64,000 nucleotides of DNA. It comes from Triticum aestivum. Its lineage: Eukaryota > Streptophyta > Magnoliopsida > Poales > Poaceae. The DNA is taken from assembly GCF_018294505.1 (NCBI RefSeq), contig NC_057802.1:552834202-552898201 (forward strand). The letters are read 5' to 3'. The notes beneath the pieces were generated by a model. It was not told where the DNA came from, searched no databases, and saw only the letters and a list, made by a program, of their open reading frames with translations. Positions 31,188-42,731 of the stretch are shown here, piece after piece. Within the stretch, counting starts at the first letter, position 1. The number at the start of each line of letters is the position of its first letter. The position numbers and the translations under genes are program-made.

Positions 31188-31805
31188 ATGGATCCACTTA
31201 AAGTGTTCTACTTGGATCATCTTCGATCCCTATGCGCTCGTGCTGAAACCCCAACTAGCCTAGTTGATGGGAAATTTTTAGATGAGCATGCTCATTTTGT
31301 GCGTCGTCGTTTGTCTGAAAAGGGGAGACTATTATGGGATCAAATAAACAGATTGCTGTGTTATGCTTGGAATCTTTGTGAAATTTGTGATTTTACTTGT
31401 TGCTCTAAGAACCCTAAAAAACACCTTCCCTACCTATGTGAATTTAATGATAATGAAATCTTATCTTCTTATGCAAAGGGTGTTTATAGTTACTATGATA
31501 TCGAACAAATTGAAGAATTTGTTGCTTTTAAGGGTACTTATGAAGTTGCTTCTTTGATTGAAAATTATGATATTGCTCTCTACGAATCTGAAAATTTTGA
31601 CATACTTAAATATTGCTATGAAAATTATGCTCATAATGTCTATGTCACAGAATTTATTGAGAGAATGACCGTTGCTTTGGAAGAAAATAATGATATGCAT
31701 GAATCTATAGATAATTATGATTCCGATGATTTGATTGAGATATCCCTTGATGAACATGATGCTTGCTATTCTTGTGGCCATGATGCCAATATTTATGAAG
31801 ATTAA
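31188..31805 (+). CDS. Internal ORF1 of the non-autonomous element, 205 aa, unknown
   Basis: An open frame begins MDPLKVFYLDHLR about 200 bp after the PBS. It is acidic and rich in Glu, Asp, Tyr, Asn and Cys, with Cys pairs (CEICDFTCC, near residue 65; CYSCGHD near the end) but no CCHC knuckle. Residues 100-180 are a run of short tyrosine-rich acidic motifs. I do not recognise a domain. It may be a diverged gag remnant or an element-specific ORF, and it ends at TAA only ~100 bp before the next frame. Confidence 0.45.
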   Translation: MDPLKVFYLDHLRSLCARAETPTSLVDGKFLDEHAHFVRRRLSEKGRLLWDQINRLLCYAWNLCEICDFTCCSKNPKKHLPYLCEFNDNEILSSYAKGVYSYYDIEQIEEFVAFKGTYEVASLIENYDIALYESENFDILKYCYENYAHNVYVTEFIERMTVALEENNDMHESIDNYDSDDLIEISLDEHDACYSCGHDANIYED

Positions 31806-31913
31806 TTTGCTATAGTTCCTTATGATAAAAACATGAGATCGTTGCTATTGCACCCATACTTGATAGTTCCTTCGATGAAAAGCATGATTGCAATGATTTT
31901 ACTATAAATTTTC

Positions 31914-32537
31914 TTGATGTCAATTGTGCTAGTGCAAAACCCTAAGCTTGGGGATGCTAGTTTTGCTATGTCTACTACTTGTTGCAATGATCATGATTGG
32001 GGTGATTCTTCTTATGATCTTGAAAATTTATTTAAGCCCCATGATGAATATGAAGTTGATAATAGTGTTTGCAATAATATTGAAAGTGGGTTTGGAAGAG
32101 TGTCAACTTTAGATCCCACATATTTGGAGAATGTTCAATCTTATGGTATTTTTGATAAAAGTGGGTTTGGAGAGGTCATGACTTTAGTTAATGTTAATCC
32201 CACTATTTTGGAAGAGTGTCAACTTCGCATGCATGTGGATCGTGTTGAAAATATTTTATGTGATAGCTATTTTGTTGAATTTTCTTATGATCCCACATGT
32301 AATTATTATGAGAGAGGAAAATATGGTTGTAGAAATTTTCATGTTACTAAATTACCTCTCTTCTTGTTGAGATTGATCTTGTTTCTTTCTTCTCCTTTGC
32401 ATATGCTAGGATTTGCTTGCCTTGATAATTTCTTTGCCTATAAGATGCCTATGCATAGAAAGTATGTTAGACTTAGATGTATTTTTCACATGTTTTATGA
32501 TGCTCTGTTTGCGCTTCAATTCTTGTCTTTCATGTGA
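31914..32537 (+). pseudogene. Internal ORF2 of the non-autonomous element, 207 aa, probably the broken continuation of ORF1
   Basis: This frame has the same acidic, Cys/Tyr/Asp-rich composition and twice repeats a SGFG.V.TL unit (about residues 60 and 83, around positions 32091 and 32163). The C-terminal 60 residues are hydrophobic with one or two candidate membrane helices (LFLLRLILFLSSPLHML), then a basic tail. It lies in a different frame position from ORF1 with short stops between, so a single ancestral gene split by mutations is likely. A membrane-associated C-terminus would be unusual for gag. Confidence 0.4.
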
Positions 32538-35340
32538 GCATCATTAAAATTATCAATGCCTTGCTAAAAGGCTTTAAAGAAAAGCGCTTGTTGGGAGGCA
32601 ACCCAATTTTATTTTTATTCCTTGCTTTTTGTTCCCGTTTAGCAATAAATATTTGATCTAGCCTCTGGTTGGATGTGGTTTTATGTTTTATTTAGTGTTT
32701 GTGCCAAGTAGAACCTATAGGATCTTCTTGGATGATAGTTATTTGATCTTGCTGAAAAAGTCAGAAACTTTCTGCTCATGAAAACAATTGTTAAAAATCA
32801 CCAGAACGTGATAAAATACTGATTCCAATTGCAGTAGATCAATAAACAAATTATCTAGGTCGTCCTATTTTGGTAGAATTTTTGAGTTACAGAAAGTTTG
32901 CGTTTGATACAGATTACTACAGACTGTTGTGTTTTTGACAGATTCTGTTTTTCGTGTGTTGTTTGCTTATTTTGATGAATCTATGGCTAGTAATGGAGGT
33001 TATGAACCATAGAGAAGTTGTAATACAGTAGGTTTAACACCAATATAAATAAATAATGAGTTCATTACAGTACCTTAAAGTGGTGGTTTGTTTTCTTTCA
33101 CTAACGGAGCTCATGAGAATTTCTGTTGAGTTTTGTGTTGTGAAGTTTTCAAGTTTTGGGTAAAAGATTTGACGGATTATGGAACAAGGAGTGGCAAGAG
33201 CCTAAGATTTGGGATGCCCAAGGCACCCCAAGGTAAAATCCAAGGACAACAAAAAAGCCTAAGCTTGGGGATGCCCCGGAAGGCATCCCCTCTTTTGTCT
33301 TCGTCCATCGGTAACTTTACTTGGAGCTATATTTTTATTCACCACATGATATGTGTTTTGCTTGGAGCGTCTTGGATGATTTGAGTCTTTGCTTTTTAGT
33401 TCACCGCAATCATCCTTGCTGTACACACCTTTTGGGAGAGACACACATTAATCGGGATTTATTAGAATACTCTATGTGCTTCACTTATATCTTTTGAGCT
33501 AAACAATTTTCTCTAGTGCTTCACTTATATCTTTAAGAGCACGGCGGTGGTTTTATTTTATAGAAATCATTGATCTCTCATGCTTCACTTATATTATTTT
33601 GAGATTCCTTTAGAACAGCATGGTAATTTGCTTTGGCTATAAAATTAGTCCTAATATGATAGGCATCCAAGTTGGATATAATAAAAACTTTCATATAAGT
33701 GCGTTGAATACTAAGAGAAGTTTGATACTTGATGATTGTTTTGAGATATGGAGATAGTGATATTAAAGTTGTGCTAGTTGAGTAGTTGTGAATTTGAGAA
33801 ATACTTGTGTTGAAGTTTGCAAGTCCCGTAGCATGCACATATGGTAACCGTTGTGTAACAAATTTGAAACATGAGGTGTTCTTTGAGTGTCATCCTTTGT
33901 GTGGAGGTCGGGATCGCGCGATGGTTAACTCCTACCAACCCTTCCCCTAGGAGCATGCGTGTAGTGCTTGGTTTTGATGACTTGTAGATTTTTGCAATAA
34001 GTATGTGAGTTCTTTATGACTAATGTTGAGTCCATGGATTATACGCACTCTCAACCTTCCCTCATTGCTAGTCTCTTCGGTATCGTGCATTGCCCTTTCT
34101 CACCTTGAGAGTTGGTGCAAACTTCACCGGTGCATCCAAACCCCGTGATATGATACGCTCTATCACACATAAACCTCCTTATATCTTCCTCAAAACAGCC
34201 ACCATACCTACCTATTATGGCATTTCCATAGCCATTCCAAGATATATTGCCATGCAACTTTCCACCATTTCGTTTATTATGACACGCTTCATCATTGTCA
34301 TATTGCCTTGCATGATCATGTAGTTGACATCGTATTTGTGGCAAAGCCACCTTTATAATTCTTTCATACATGTCACTCTTGATTCATTGCCCATCCCGGT
34401 ACACCGCCGGAGGCATTCATATAGAGTCATATTTTGTTCTAGTATCGAGTTGTAATCATTGAGATGTAAATAAATAGAAGTGTGATGATCATCATTAATA
34501 GAGCATTGTCCCAAAAAAAGAGAAAGGCCAAAAAAAAGAAAGGCCCAAAAAAAAGAAAAGAAATAAAAAGGGTCAATGCTACTATCCTTTTTCCATAACT
34601 GTGCTTCAAAGTAGCACCATGATCTTTATAATAGAGAGTCTCTTGTTTTGTCACTTTTATATAGTAGTGGAAAATTTTCATTATAGAACTTGGTTGTATA
34701 TTCCAACAATGGGCTTCCTCAAATGCCCTAGGTCTTTGTGAGCAAGCAAGTTGGATGCACACCCACTTAGTTTCTTTTGTTGAGCTTTCATACATTTTTA
34801 GCTCTAGTGCATCCGTGCATGGCAATCCCTACTCCTTGCATTGACATCAATTGATGGGCATCTCCCTAGCCTGTTGATTAGCCGCGTCCATGTGAGAATT
34901 TCTCCTTTTTTGTCTTCACCACATACCCCCATCATCATATTCTATTCCACCCATAGTGCTATGTCCATGGCTCATGCTCATGTATTGCGTGAAAGTTGAA
35001 AAAGTTTGAAAATTCTAAAGCATGAAACAATTGCTTCGCTGAAACCGGGGTTGTGCATGATTTGAATATTTTGTGTGACAAAGATGGAGCATGGCCAAAC
35101 TATATGATTTTGTAGGGATGAACTTTCTTTGGCCATGTTATTTTGAGAGGGCATAATTGCTTAGTTAGTATGCTTGAAGTATTATTATTTTTATGTCAAT
35201 ATTAAACTTTTATCTTGAATCTTTCGGATCTGAACATTCATGCCACAATAAAGAAGATTACATTGAGAAATATGGTAGGAAGCATTCCACATAAAAAATT
35301 CTGTTTTTATCATTTACCTACTCGAGGACGAGCATGAATT
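32538..35340 (+). other. Non-coding 3' part of the non-autonomous element
   Basis: About 2.8 kb with no supported gene, only short frames on both strands. It includes poly-A/G tracts at 34500-34570 (gcccaaaaaaaag repeats), a hairpin at 33267-33290, and repeated gtgcttcacttatatctttt segments (about 33477, 33519, 33581). The extended non-coding region between the ORFs and the PPT is typical of large retrotransposon derivatives. Confidence 0.6.
33267..33290 (+). other. 9-bp perfect hairpin next to a PPT-like motif
   Basis: ggggatgcc and ggcatcccc pair perfectly around a 6-base loop. The left arm overlaps the motif aagcttggggatg (33261), which is the same motif as the PPT at 35341. Confidence 0.75.
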
Positions 35341-35355
35341 AAGCTTGGGGATGCT
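35341..35355 (+). other. Polypurine tract before the right LTR
   Basis: aagcttggggatgct directly precedes the right LTR start (35356). The same 13-base core occurs at 31944 and 33261 inside the element. Confidence 0.7.
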
Positions 35356-35641
35356 TGATACGTCTCCAACGTATCTATAATTTTTCATTGTTCCATGCTA
35401 TCATATATTCTGTTTTGGATGTTTAATGGGCTTTATTTTACACTTTTATATTATTTTTGGGACTAACCTATTAACCCAAGGCCCAGTGCAAATTGCTGTT
35501 TTTTTGCCTATTTCAGTGTTTCGTAGAAAAGGAATATCAAACGGAGTCCAAATGGAATGAAACCTTCAGGAGCGTGATTTTTGGAACAAACGTGATCCAG
35601 AGGACTTGGAGTGGACGTCAAGAAACGAACGAGGAGGCCAC
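35356..35641 (+). repeat. Right LTR, first part, split by a nested insertion
   Basis: Matches the first 286 bp of 29397-30956 with few changes and ends at the GCCAC target site of the inserted element. The remainder continues at 41457. Confidence 0.92.
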
Positions 35642-36121
35642 TGTCGGTGTCAAAACCGGCGGATCTCAGGTAGGGGTCCCGAACTGTGCGTCTAAGGCTA
35701 ATGGTAACAGGAGGCTGGGGACACAATGTTTACCCAGGTTCGGGCCCTCTCGATGGAGGTAATACCCTACTTCCTGCTTGATTGATCTTGATGATATGAG
35801 TATTACAAGAGTTGATCTACCACGAGATCGTAGAGGCTAAACCCTAGAAGCTAGCCTATGATTATGATTGTTGTTGTTATGTCTATCGACTAGCCTGGCC
35901 TAGGTTTATATAATGCACCAGAGGCCTAGGATAACAAGAGTCCTAGCCGAATACGCCGGTGGGGAGGAGTCCTTGTCTTGATCACCAAGTCTTGTGGAAT
36001 CTTCCTTGTATGCGGCAGCTATCCGAACTGGCCCATGAGTATACGGCCATGGGGGTCCTCGGCCCAATCTAACAGATCGGGAGATGACGTGGTGAGTACC
36101 CCCTAGTCCAGGACACCGTCA
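35642..36121 (+). repeat. Left LTR of the pol-less element
   Basis: 480 bp, TG...CA ends; contains tttatataatgc (about 35905) as a likely TATA box and ends ggacaccgtca. Confidence 0.9.
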
Positions 36122-39100
36122 GTAGCCCCCCGAACCGGTCTTCAAGTTAGGGACGCTCCTCGATTCTTCCGAACTGTTCTTCATATCCGGTCGTCGGTCT
36201 TGAAAACTGGTTCAACAAAATTTCCCATCATCTGTCTTGAGGATTGCCGAGCTAAATCTGACGAGTTTATACGTCGGGTATCCGAGGAGCCCTTTAAGTC
36301 TTCGGCCTTTATCAATGCCTTGTTATTTTTATGCCACGCCTCGGGTTTGAAGTTGTCCCCGGGCGGCAGTGTCCTCTTGGGTCCAAGCCCTAACGCTGGA
36401 CTGTATTCGAGGTATCCTTTGCAGCCAAGCACCAACGCCGGACTGTGTCCAAGCTCCAACACCGGACTGTATCCGAGCTCCAACGCCGGACTATATCCGA
36501 GGTGTCATAGATCACCTTGGTTCAAAAAAGTTGAAGGAGTTTAGCCGAGCTTAATGCCTGAAATGCCCTCTATGGAGCCAGCCACTGGCGCCCGAGCTTT
36601 ATGCCGGACTGCTTCCGAGGTGGTGCACCACCCGACAGCGGGCTGATTTTTTACGGATTTTATTTCTGATGCGCGTAAATTTATTAGCTATCAACATGTA
36701 TAACTAGTAGCCCTGAAGGTGTGTGTCGGTCTAAAACCCGAGATGCACCTGAAGGAAAACATGAAACAGCTGATCCTAGTAGCCCCTGAGACTCAGGTCG
36801 ATGCGCGAAATCGGCCTGAGGATCAACTCCTAGCTCGGTAGCACACGTAGGAATAAAAACGCAGTGTAATATATTTGAGATAATAGTGATCGGTGAATGG
36901 GCCCCTGAGAGAGGGTCGTGAGAAGTCGCCGCAATATACTAGCTTGACGCCGGATAGGTCCAAATGGTACCTATTGTTATCCAAAGACACGTTTTCCCAT
37001 AGTTCGGTCAAACCGAACACTGAGCCCTTTGGATTTTCTGCATTGAATAGGCAATGCAGTAGCCCCCAAGACACTGGTTGGGTGGCAACACCAGATCAGG
37101 GGATCGATGTGCCCCTTTAATATTTGTAAATAATGAGTGCAAAGCCCAGTAGCCCCCGAGCCTTAATGTGGGCACGGGTGGCTGAATTAAGGATCGATAT
37201 CCAGAGTAAAATCACAGAATATGTGTAATGATTCTATGTATCCAAGTACTTTACATCATTATTTTGACTCCATTACGACCGTTTATAAGTTGAAAGTGGC
37301 CCATCGTCGGCTTCTACCCCTTTGTAGATACTACGCAGGGTGTTTCCGCAATAACAAGAGAACCCTTAGCCGACGTCTCGGTGCCCGAAGGCGGTTGTGT
37401 TAGCGGAAACGAGGCAATCAGATATGCAGGCTTTATAACTTTCGCTTAGTCATAGGAGCTTTAAACTGGGGAAGCTAGCTATGAGCCCCCGATTAGTGTT
37501 CGGTGACATCCGAGGTCAAGCCGTAAACACTTCGGCCAATGTTATGAACAACCCGTCATTTAACATAGTCATCGGACCGCTGACCATTTTACACTTATTG
37601 TGACAGTCAGTTTTTGGCTTTCTCCACTGAGGTGCTTAACCATGCGAGCTGGAAGCACAATCGCAGTGGTTCTCCCTTTGCACACCTAGCCGAACAAAGC
37701 GGAACGTAGGAGGCAAGCACAGGAGCTGGGCAACCCAACTATTGACCAAAGACACAATTCGAAACCAATGCATATATAGTAGTATCCGAGAATGTTTCTG
37801 CCGAATCTCTAAAGGTGCCCGGCGTTGCACTGCGAGACTTACGCTGGAAACACACAAATAGTTTAAAAGTGCCATAGGCTTGGAAAACCAAAAAAAACTT
37901 CAGTAAAAACTGGACGTCCGAACTACAACAAGTGTTCGGTGCCAAATCGAAAATTGGTCTTAAAAAAAGGTGCTTCTGTTGTGCTTTAACATAACACATC
38001 CTATCTCAAGACTCCAAGCGGGTCAGCCTACGGCTTCAACCTCCTATCCCGAAGGCGGAGTACTTCTCGTTAGGCCAGTTTAGTAAACTGATCTCTAGCG
38101 GTTTTGTGAGAGAAATTTAGGCTCCCCGGCTAGTGACCACACACTCGTGTCGAAAAAGGGAGTGGTGAATAATAATAAAAAACCTTTGCAATGACTAAGA
38201 AGAAGAACACTTATTATAAAACGGCTCATATAAATTTAAGAGCCCCCAAGTGACTTGGGTAAAAGAATTTTATGTATAATGATTGTATGTACCAAAGTAC
38301 TTATATCATATCTGTGTTCACCTGAACTTTATATGCGTCTTAACCGACCGTCGGCTTCTCCCTCTTCGGTCAAGGGCCGAAAAGTGTTATGTACTCCACC
38401 TGTCGAGAATATCGACGGTGTTTCCGATAACCAGGCAATCAGGCCATAAGGCTGTAACAGACAAAGCGCACTCAGGGAACTTATGCTATATTACTGATGA
38501 AGTGTAAGAAGCATCTTCGAAGAAAATAGTACCCCCACCGATACCTTTCTTCGGTGCTTATTGTTACTATGAGACTTGTGCAATAGATTTTTTGTATTCA
38601 TGAGTTCCGTTGTGTGCCGACCATAATTGAAAACAATAAGAGCGCTAGCTTTCGGCTTCACCCAGTCTGAGGTCCGGCTCGGATGACCCGATTGTGACAA
38701 TCGCAGAGGTGCTCCCTTTACTCCCTAGCCGAACAATCGGGAACGTAGGGGTAAACACAGGAGCGAGGCAACCCAGCTTGCAAATCGCTTAAGTCAATAT
38801 GGTGCATATTGTGGCGTAATACACGAACAAGGAACGAAGCCATACAAGTATAATCATATGCAAGAGAAAGGCTTCATGAGGGAAGCCCCCAAGTGAACTG
38901 GGTATTTGAATTTGTGTGTCACAAACAAGGTTATGACAAGGAATTTTTTTCACAAACAACTTTTTGCCAAAAAAATATAATGCTTGGTCGAACCGAACAC
39001 AAGTTAAAAATTTAAAACTTTGAGCATGAAGGCAACTTAGCTGGTTAATGTGTTCGGTATTGATGACGCGGTCCGAGCTTGATGCGGGATAAGGTTCCAT

Positions 39101-40970
39101 CCCCCAAGCCGGTGCCGAGGTGGCGGAGCAAAGAGCTCGGCACTCCGAAGTGGTGACATAGCACGGTCAATGCAGGCCGGCAGAGTGATGCCGAAGTCCC
39201 CGGCATGGGGTAATGAAGTGTTGACGAAGCCCCTCGTCCAGTCGAGGTGACGTGGTATGTCAGTACGCCGAGTTGACGATACTGCCCAACCCGGATCATT
39301 TTCCTGTGCACAAAAAATAGTGCAAACCGGAGATAATAGTAATAAAAAAATCGTTGCATAATAAATAATTTATGCAAAGTGAGTAATAAAAGAAATATGG
39401 CCTGGCGCGGAAGTCAATGTCGATGTAGGGCGTCGGCGCGATGCGGTAAAGGCGTGGCAAAGCCTGAATTCACAGGTCGGTTCGAGTTCCGGATGCGGCG
39501 TTCACCGAACAATGTACGGAAACTGACCGAACCAACATGCGACCGTCGTTAATGCGGTCACCATTTGATAGACCTGCGTACATATGATGGACAAACCAGA
39601 GTAATAATTCCTTGGAAAAAATGAACCCAAACAAGCAAAAAATACTAGGATTAATAGCACCTGGTTTATTTGTTGTAGCAATCCGAAGAAAGGTGATTCC
39701 CAAAATTGGGACTCGATTCGCACACCCATTGCCTGATGAGTGATAAAGCGACGGCATGGCGATGCTGGCAAAGGTTGGCTCGCCGAGGCAAAGCCCTCGG
39801 TCCAGCTAACGTGACGGAGCTGGTCGGTTAGTGACGCCGAAGTCTCCGGAGTAGGTTGATGAAGAGATGGCGAAGCCCCCGGTCCAGCCGAGATGTCGAA
39901 GTAGGTCGGCGTGATGGACACCAACTTGAAGGAGCAACAGTGCGGCCTTGCCGATGCAGGTCGTGACGTAGTCAATGCCGGCTTGATGAAGTGACCGTGT
40001 GGCGATGCCGGCCTGCCCGCTCCGTGTAATCGATGGGGCGGCGATGTTGGTGATGATTTATCCTTCGCAATGCCGGACTCCTGTTCGGCCCGCCGAGATG
40101 ATGATCCGAAGAAGTTGAGCTCGGCTCAACAAAGTGACGACGTGTCTAGCGCAGGTCGGCAGCCGTTGAGCAATATTGCGGGACTGGTTTGACACCAGCA
40201 TGATGGTGAAGATCATGTTCAAAAGATTTTAAAGTTAGTGGGATGTGTTTGGGAACAAAACACAATACCCCATACAAAACTTCCTTCAAAAGGGATGTCC
40301 GAAATCCCGTTCATAAAAAAGACGAACTCGGGTCGGATTCGTTTTCGCGAAGAAACAGATCCAAAAAGTGATGCACTAATCGGAAGGTTCCCGAAGTTTG
40401 GACGGTCGGATCGAGCTGAAATTGTGAGGGGTGGTAGATATAGGAATTCCGCAGCCGATCAACGGTTGGATCTTCCAAAGGATGTCCGAGCTAGAAGCTG
40501 GACACCACGCCCTAAACTCGTCAAGATTCCCGTCCAGATTTGACACGGCTCCGGTATATCACGGATTGCCAGAGATTCCTCCATCGGAACTCGACGAAAT
40601 TTTCCAGGGTTGTTGTAGACTCAATTTCCGCACAATTCCACCAAAGCAATCGTTAAAACGACACTTGAGGAGGCGGTGGCGGCGGATACAAGTTCGCTGT
40701 CCAGAAAAACAGCACGGTCGCCCGAGGGCAATGTTGACGTTGAGCCCCCGGGCTCCCTGGATGATTCCTCCATGATCTTGATAGAGATCGGAGTTGATGT
40801 TGATGAAGGCCCTCATCCGAACATGATGATCGGAGGTAGGGCGCAGTCCTCGGTTCAGCCAAGGTGACCAGCCGAGCCGGTGACAAAGAAGCCGACGTCG
40901 CAGTTGATCTGCAGTCGAGCCATTGATCCTTTTGCCGATCACACAGCGGAACTCTCAATGAAAACACCAA
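36122..40970 (+). other. Internal region of the pol-less element, no gene seen
   Basis: No gag or pol signature. The sequence repeatedly returns to short phrases: (a/g)tagcccc(c/t)ga(g/a)c or agcccccaag, cttcggc/ttcggt, and aaccgaacac. From about 39050 to 40170 it holds many copies of the type gatgccg(g/a)..tgatga.gtgacg, a degenerate GC-rich repeat. Two long segments (about 37200-37700 and 38260-38750) are diverged duplicates: both contain tgattctatgta/tgattgtatgta, a ttcggtg stretch and the block ctcccttt...ctagccgaacaa...ggaacgtagg. The internal region is therefore largely built from duplicated pieces. Confidence 0.55.
36427..36498 (+). repeat. 24-bp tandem repeat, 3 copies
   Basis: Units at 36427, 36451 and 36475 share (a/g)agc.ccaac.ccggact.t.tcc; a diverged unit precedes at about 36385. 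The period is a multiple of three and gives an open SNTGLYPS-like repeat in one frame, probably not translated. Confidence 0.8.
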
Positions 40971-41451
40971 CGTCGGTGTCAAAACCGGCGGATCTCGGGT
41001 AGGGGGTCCTGAACTGTGCGTCTAAGGCTAATGGTAACAGGAAGCGGGGGACACAATGCTTACCCAGGTTCGGGCCCTCTCGATGGAGGTAATACCCTAC
41101 TTCCTTCTTGATTGATCTTGATGATATGAGTATTACAAGAGTTGATCTACCACGAGATCGTAGAGGCTAAACCCTAGAAGCTAGACTATGATTCTGATTG
41201 TTGTTGTTATGTCTATCGACTAGCCTGGCCTCGGTTTATATAATGCACCAGAGGCCTAGGATAACAAGAGTCCTAGCAGAATACGCCGGTGGGGAGGTGT
41301 CCTTGTCTTGATCACCAAGTCTTGTGGAATCTTCCTTGTATGCGGCAGCTGTCCGAACTGGCCCATGAGTATACGGCCATGGGGGGCCTCGGCCCAATCT
41401 GACAGATCGGGAGATGACGTGGTGAGTACCCCCTAGTCCAGGACACCGTCA
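40971..41451 (+). repeat. Right LTR of the pol-less element, terminal base changed
   Basis: Matches 35642-36121 throughout. Its first base is C instead of the canonical T of the TG terminus (acgtcggtg rather than atgtcggtg), a mutation after insertion or an error in the last replication cycle. Confidence 0.9.
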
Positions 41452-41456
41452 GCCAC

Positions 41457-42726
41457 GAGGTAAGGAGGCGCGCCTGCCCCCTGGGCGCGCCCCCACCCTC
41501 GTGGCTCCACCGACCTACTTCTTCCTCCTATATATACCTACGTACCCCGAAACCATCTAGGAGCACCACGAAACCCTATTTCCACCGCCGCAACCTTCTG
41601 TACCCGTGAGATCCCATCTTGGGGCCTTTTCCGGCGCTCCGCCGGAGGGGGAATCGATCACGGAGGGCTTCTACATCAACACCATTGCCTCTCCGCTGAT
41701 GTGTGAGTAGTTTACCACAGACCTTCGGGTCCATAGTTATTAGCTAGATGGCTTCCTCTCTCTCTCTTTGGATCTCAATACAAAGTTCTCCTCGATCTTC
41801 TTGGAGATCTATTTGATGTGACTCTTTTTGCGGTGTGTTTGTCGAGATCCGATGAATTGTGGGTTTATGATCAAGATTATCTATGAACAATATTTGAATC
41901 TTCTCTGAATTCTTTTATGTATGATTGGTTATCTTTGCAAGTCTCTTCGAATTATCAGTTTGATTTGGCCTACTAGATTGATCTTTCTTGCAATTGGAGA
42001 AGTGCTTAGCTTTGGGTTCAATCTTGCGTTGCTCGATCCCACTGACAGAAGGGGAAACGATACGTATTGTTTTTTTGCCACCGAGGATAAAAAGATGGGG
42101 TTTATATCATATTGCTTGAGTTTATCCCTCTACATCATGTCATATTGCCTAATGCGTTACTCTGTTCTTATGAACTTAATACTCTAGATGCATGCTGGAT
42201 AGCGGTCGATGTGTGGAGTAATAGTAGTAGATGCAGGCGGGAGTAGGTCTACTTGTTACAGATGTGATGCCTATATACATGATCATGCCTAGATATTCTC
42301 ATAACTATGCTCAATTCTATCAATTGCTCGACATTAATTTGTTCACCCACCGTAATACTTATGCTATCTTGAGAGAAGCCACTAGTGAAACCTATGGCCC
42401 CCGGGTCTAGTTTCCCTCATATAAGTTTCCGATCTATTTTATTTTGCAATCTTTATTTTCAATCTTTATCATAAAAATACCAAAAATATTATCTTATCAT
42501 CTCTATCAGATCTCACTTTTGCAAGTGGCCGTGAAGGGATTGACAACCCCTTTATCGCGTTGGTTGCAAGGTTCTTATTTGTTTGTGTAGGTACGAGGGC
42601 CTTGCGTGTGGCCTCCTACTGGATTGATACCTTGGTTCTCAAAAACTGAGGGAAATACTTACACTACTTTGCTGCAACACCCTTTCCTCTTTAAGGGAAA
42701 ACCAACGCTGTGCTCAAGAGGTAGCA
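41457..42726 (+). repeat. Right LTR of the non-autonomous gypsy element, second part
   Basis: Continues the LTR interrupted at 35641 and matches 29687-30956 (cacgagg... to gaggtagca), including the TATA box near 41530. It is followed by the ATACC duplication and the rest of the copia LTR. Confidence 0.92.
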
Positions 42727-42731
42727 ATACC

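Larger units (their letters stand above)
35642..41451 (+). mobile_element. Pol-less LTR element (LARD-like) nested in an LTR
   Basis: LTRs of about 480 bp (35642-36121 and 40971-41451) start (t/c)gtcggtgtcaaaaccggc and end ggacaccgtca. The target duplication GCCAC lies at 35637-35641 and 41452-41456. The LTRs differ at about a dozen positions by eye. The internal 4.85 kb has no frame with gag or pol motifs. It is non-autonomous and needs proteins in trans; superfamily not assigned. No standard PBS or PPT is clear: the internal region starts gtagccccccgaac. Confidence 0.9.
29397..42726 (+). mobile_element. Non-autonomous gypsy-like LTR element with tRNA-Asp-type PBS
   Basis: LTRs of about 1.56 kb start tgatacgtctccaacg and end caagaggtagca. 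The target duplication ATACC lies at 29392-29396 and 42727-42731. The right LTR is interrupted by another element (35642-41451); without it the two LTRs are 1560 and 1556 bp. The PBS tggcgccgttgcc suits tRNA-Asp, as used by Athila-type gypsy elements. The 4.4-kb internal region has two reading frames but no protease, RT, RNase H or integrase, so movement would need a helper. I do not assign a Triticeae family name without a search. Confidence 0.92.

Noticed and set aside
39050..40170. CRISPR-like or satellite array of gatgccg units
   Set aside because: Spacing and unit sequence are irregular and the region lies inside an LTR element of a plant genome.
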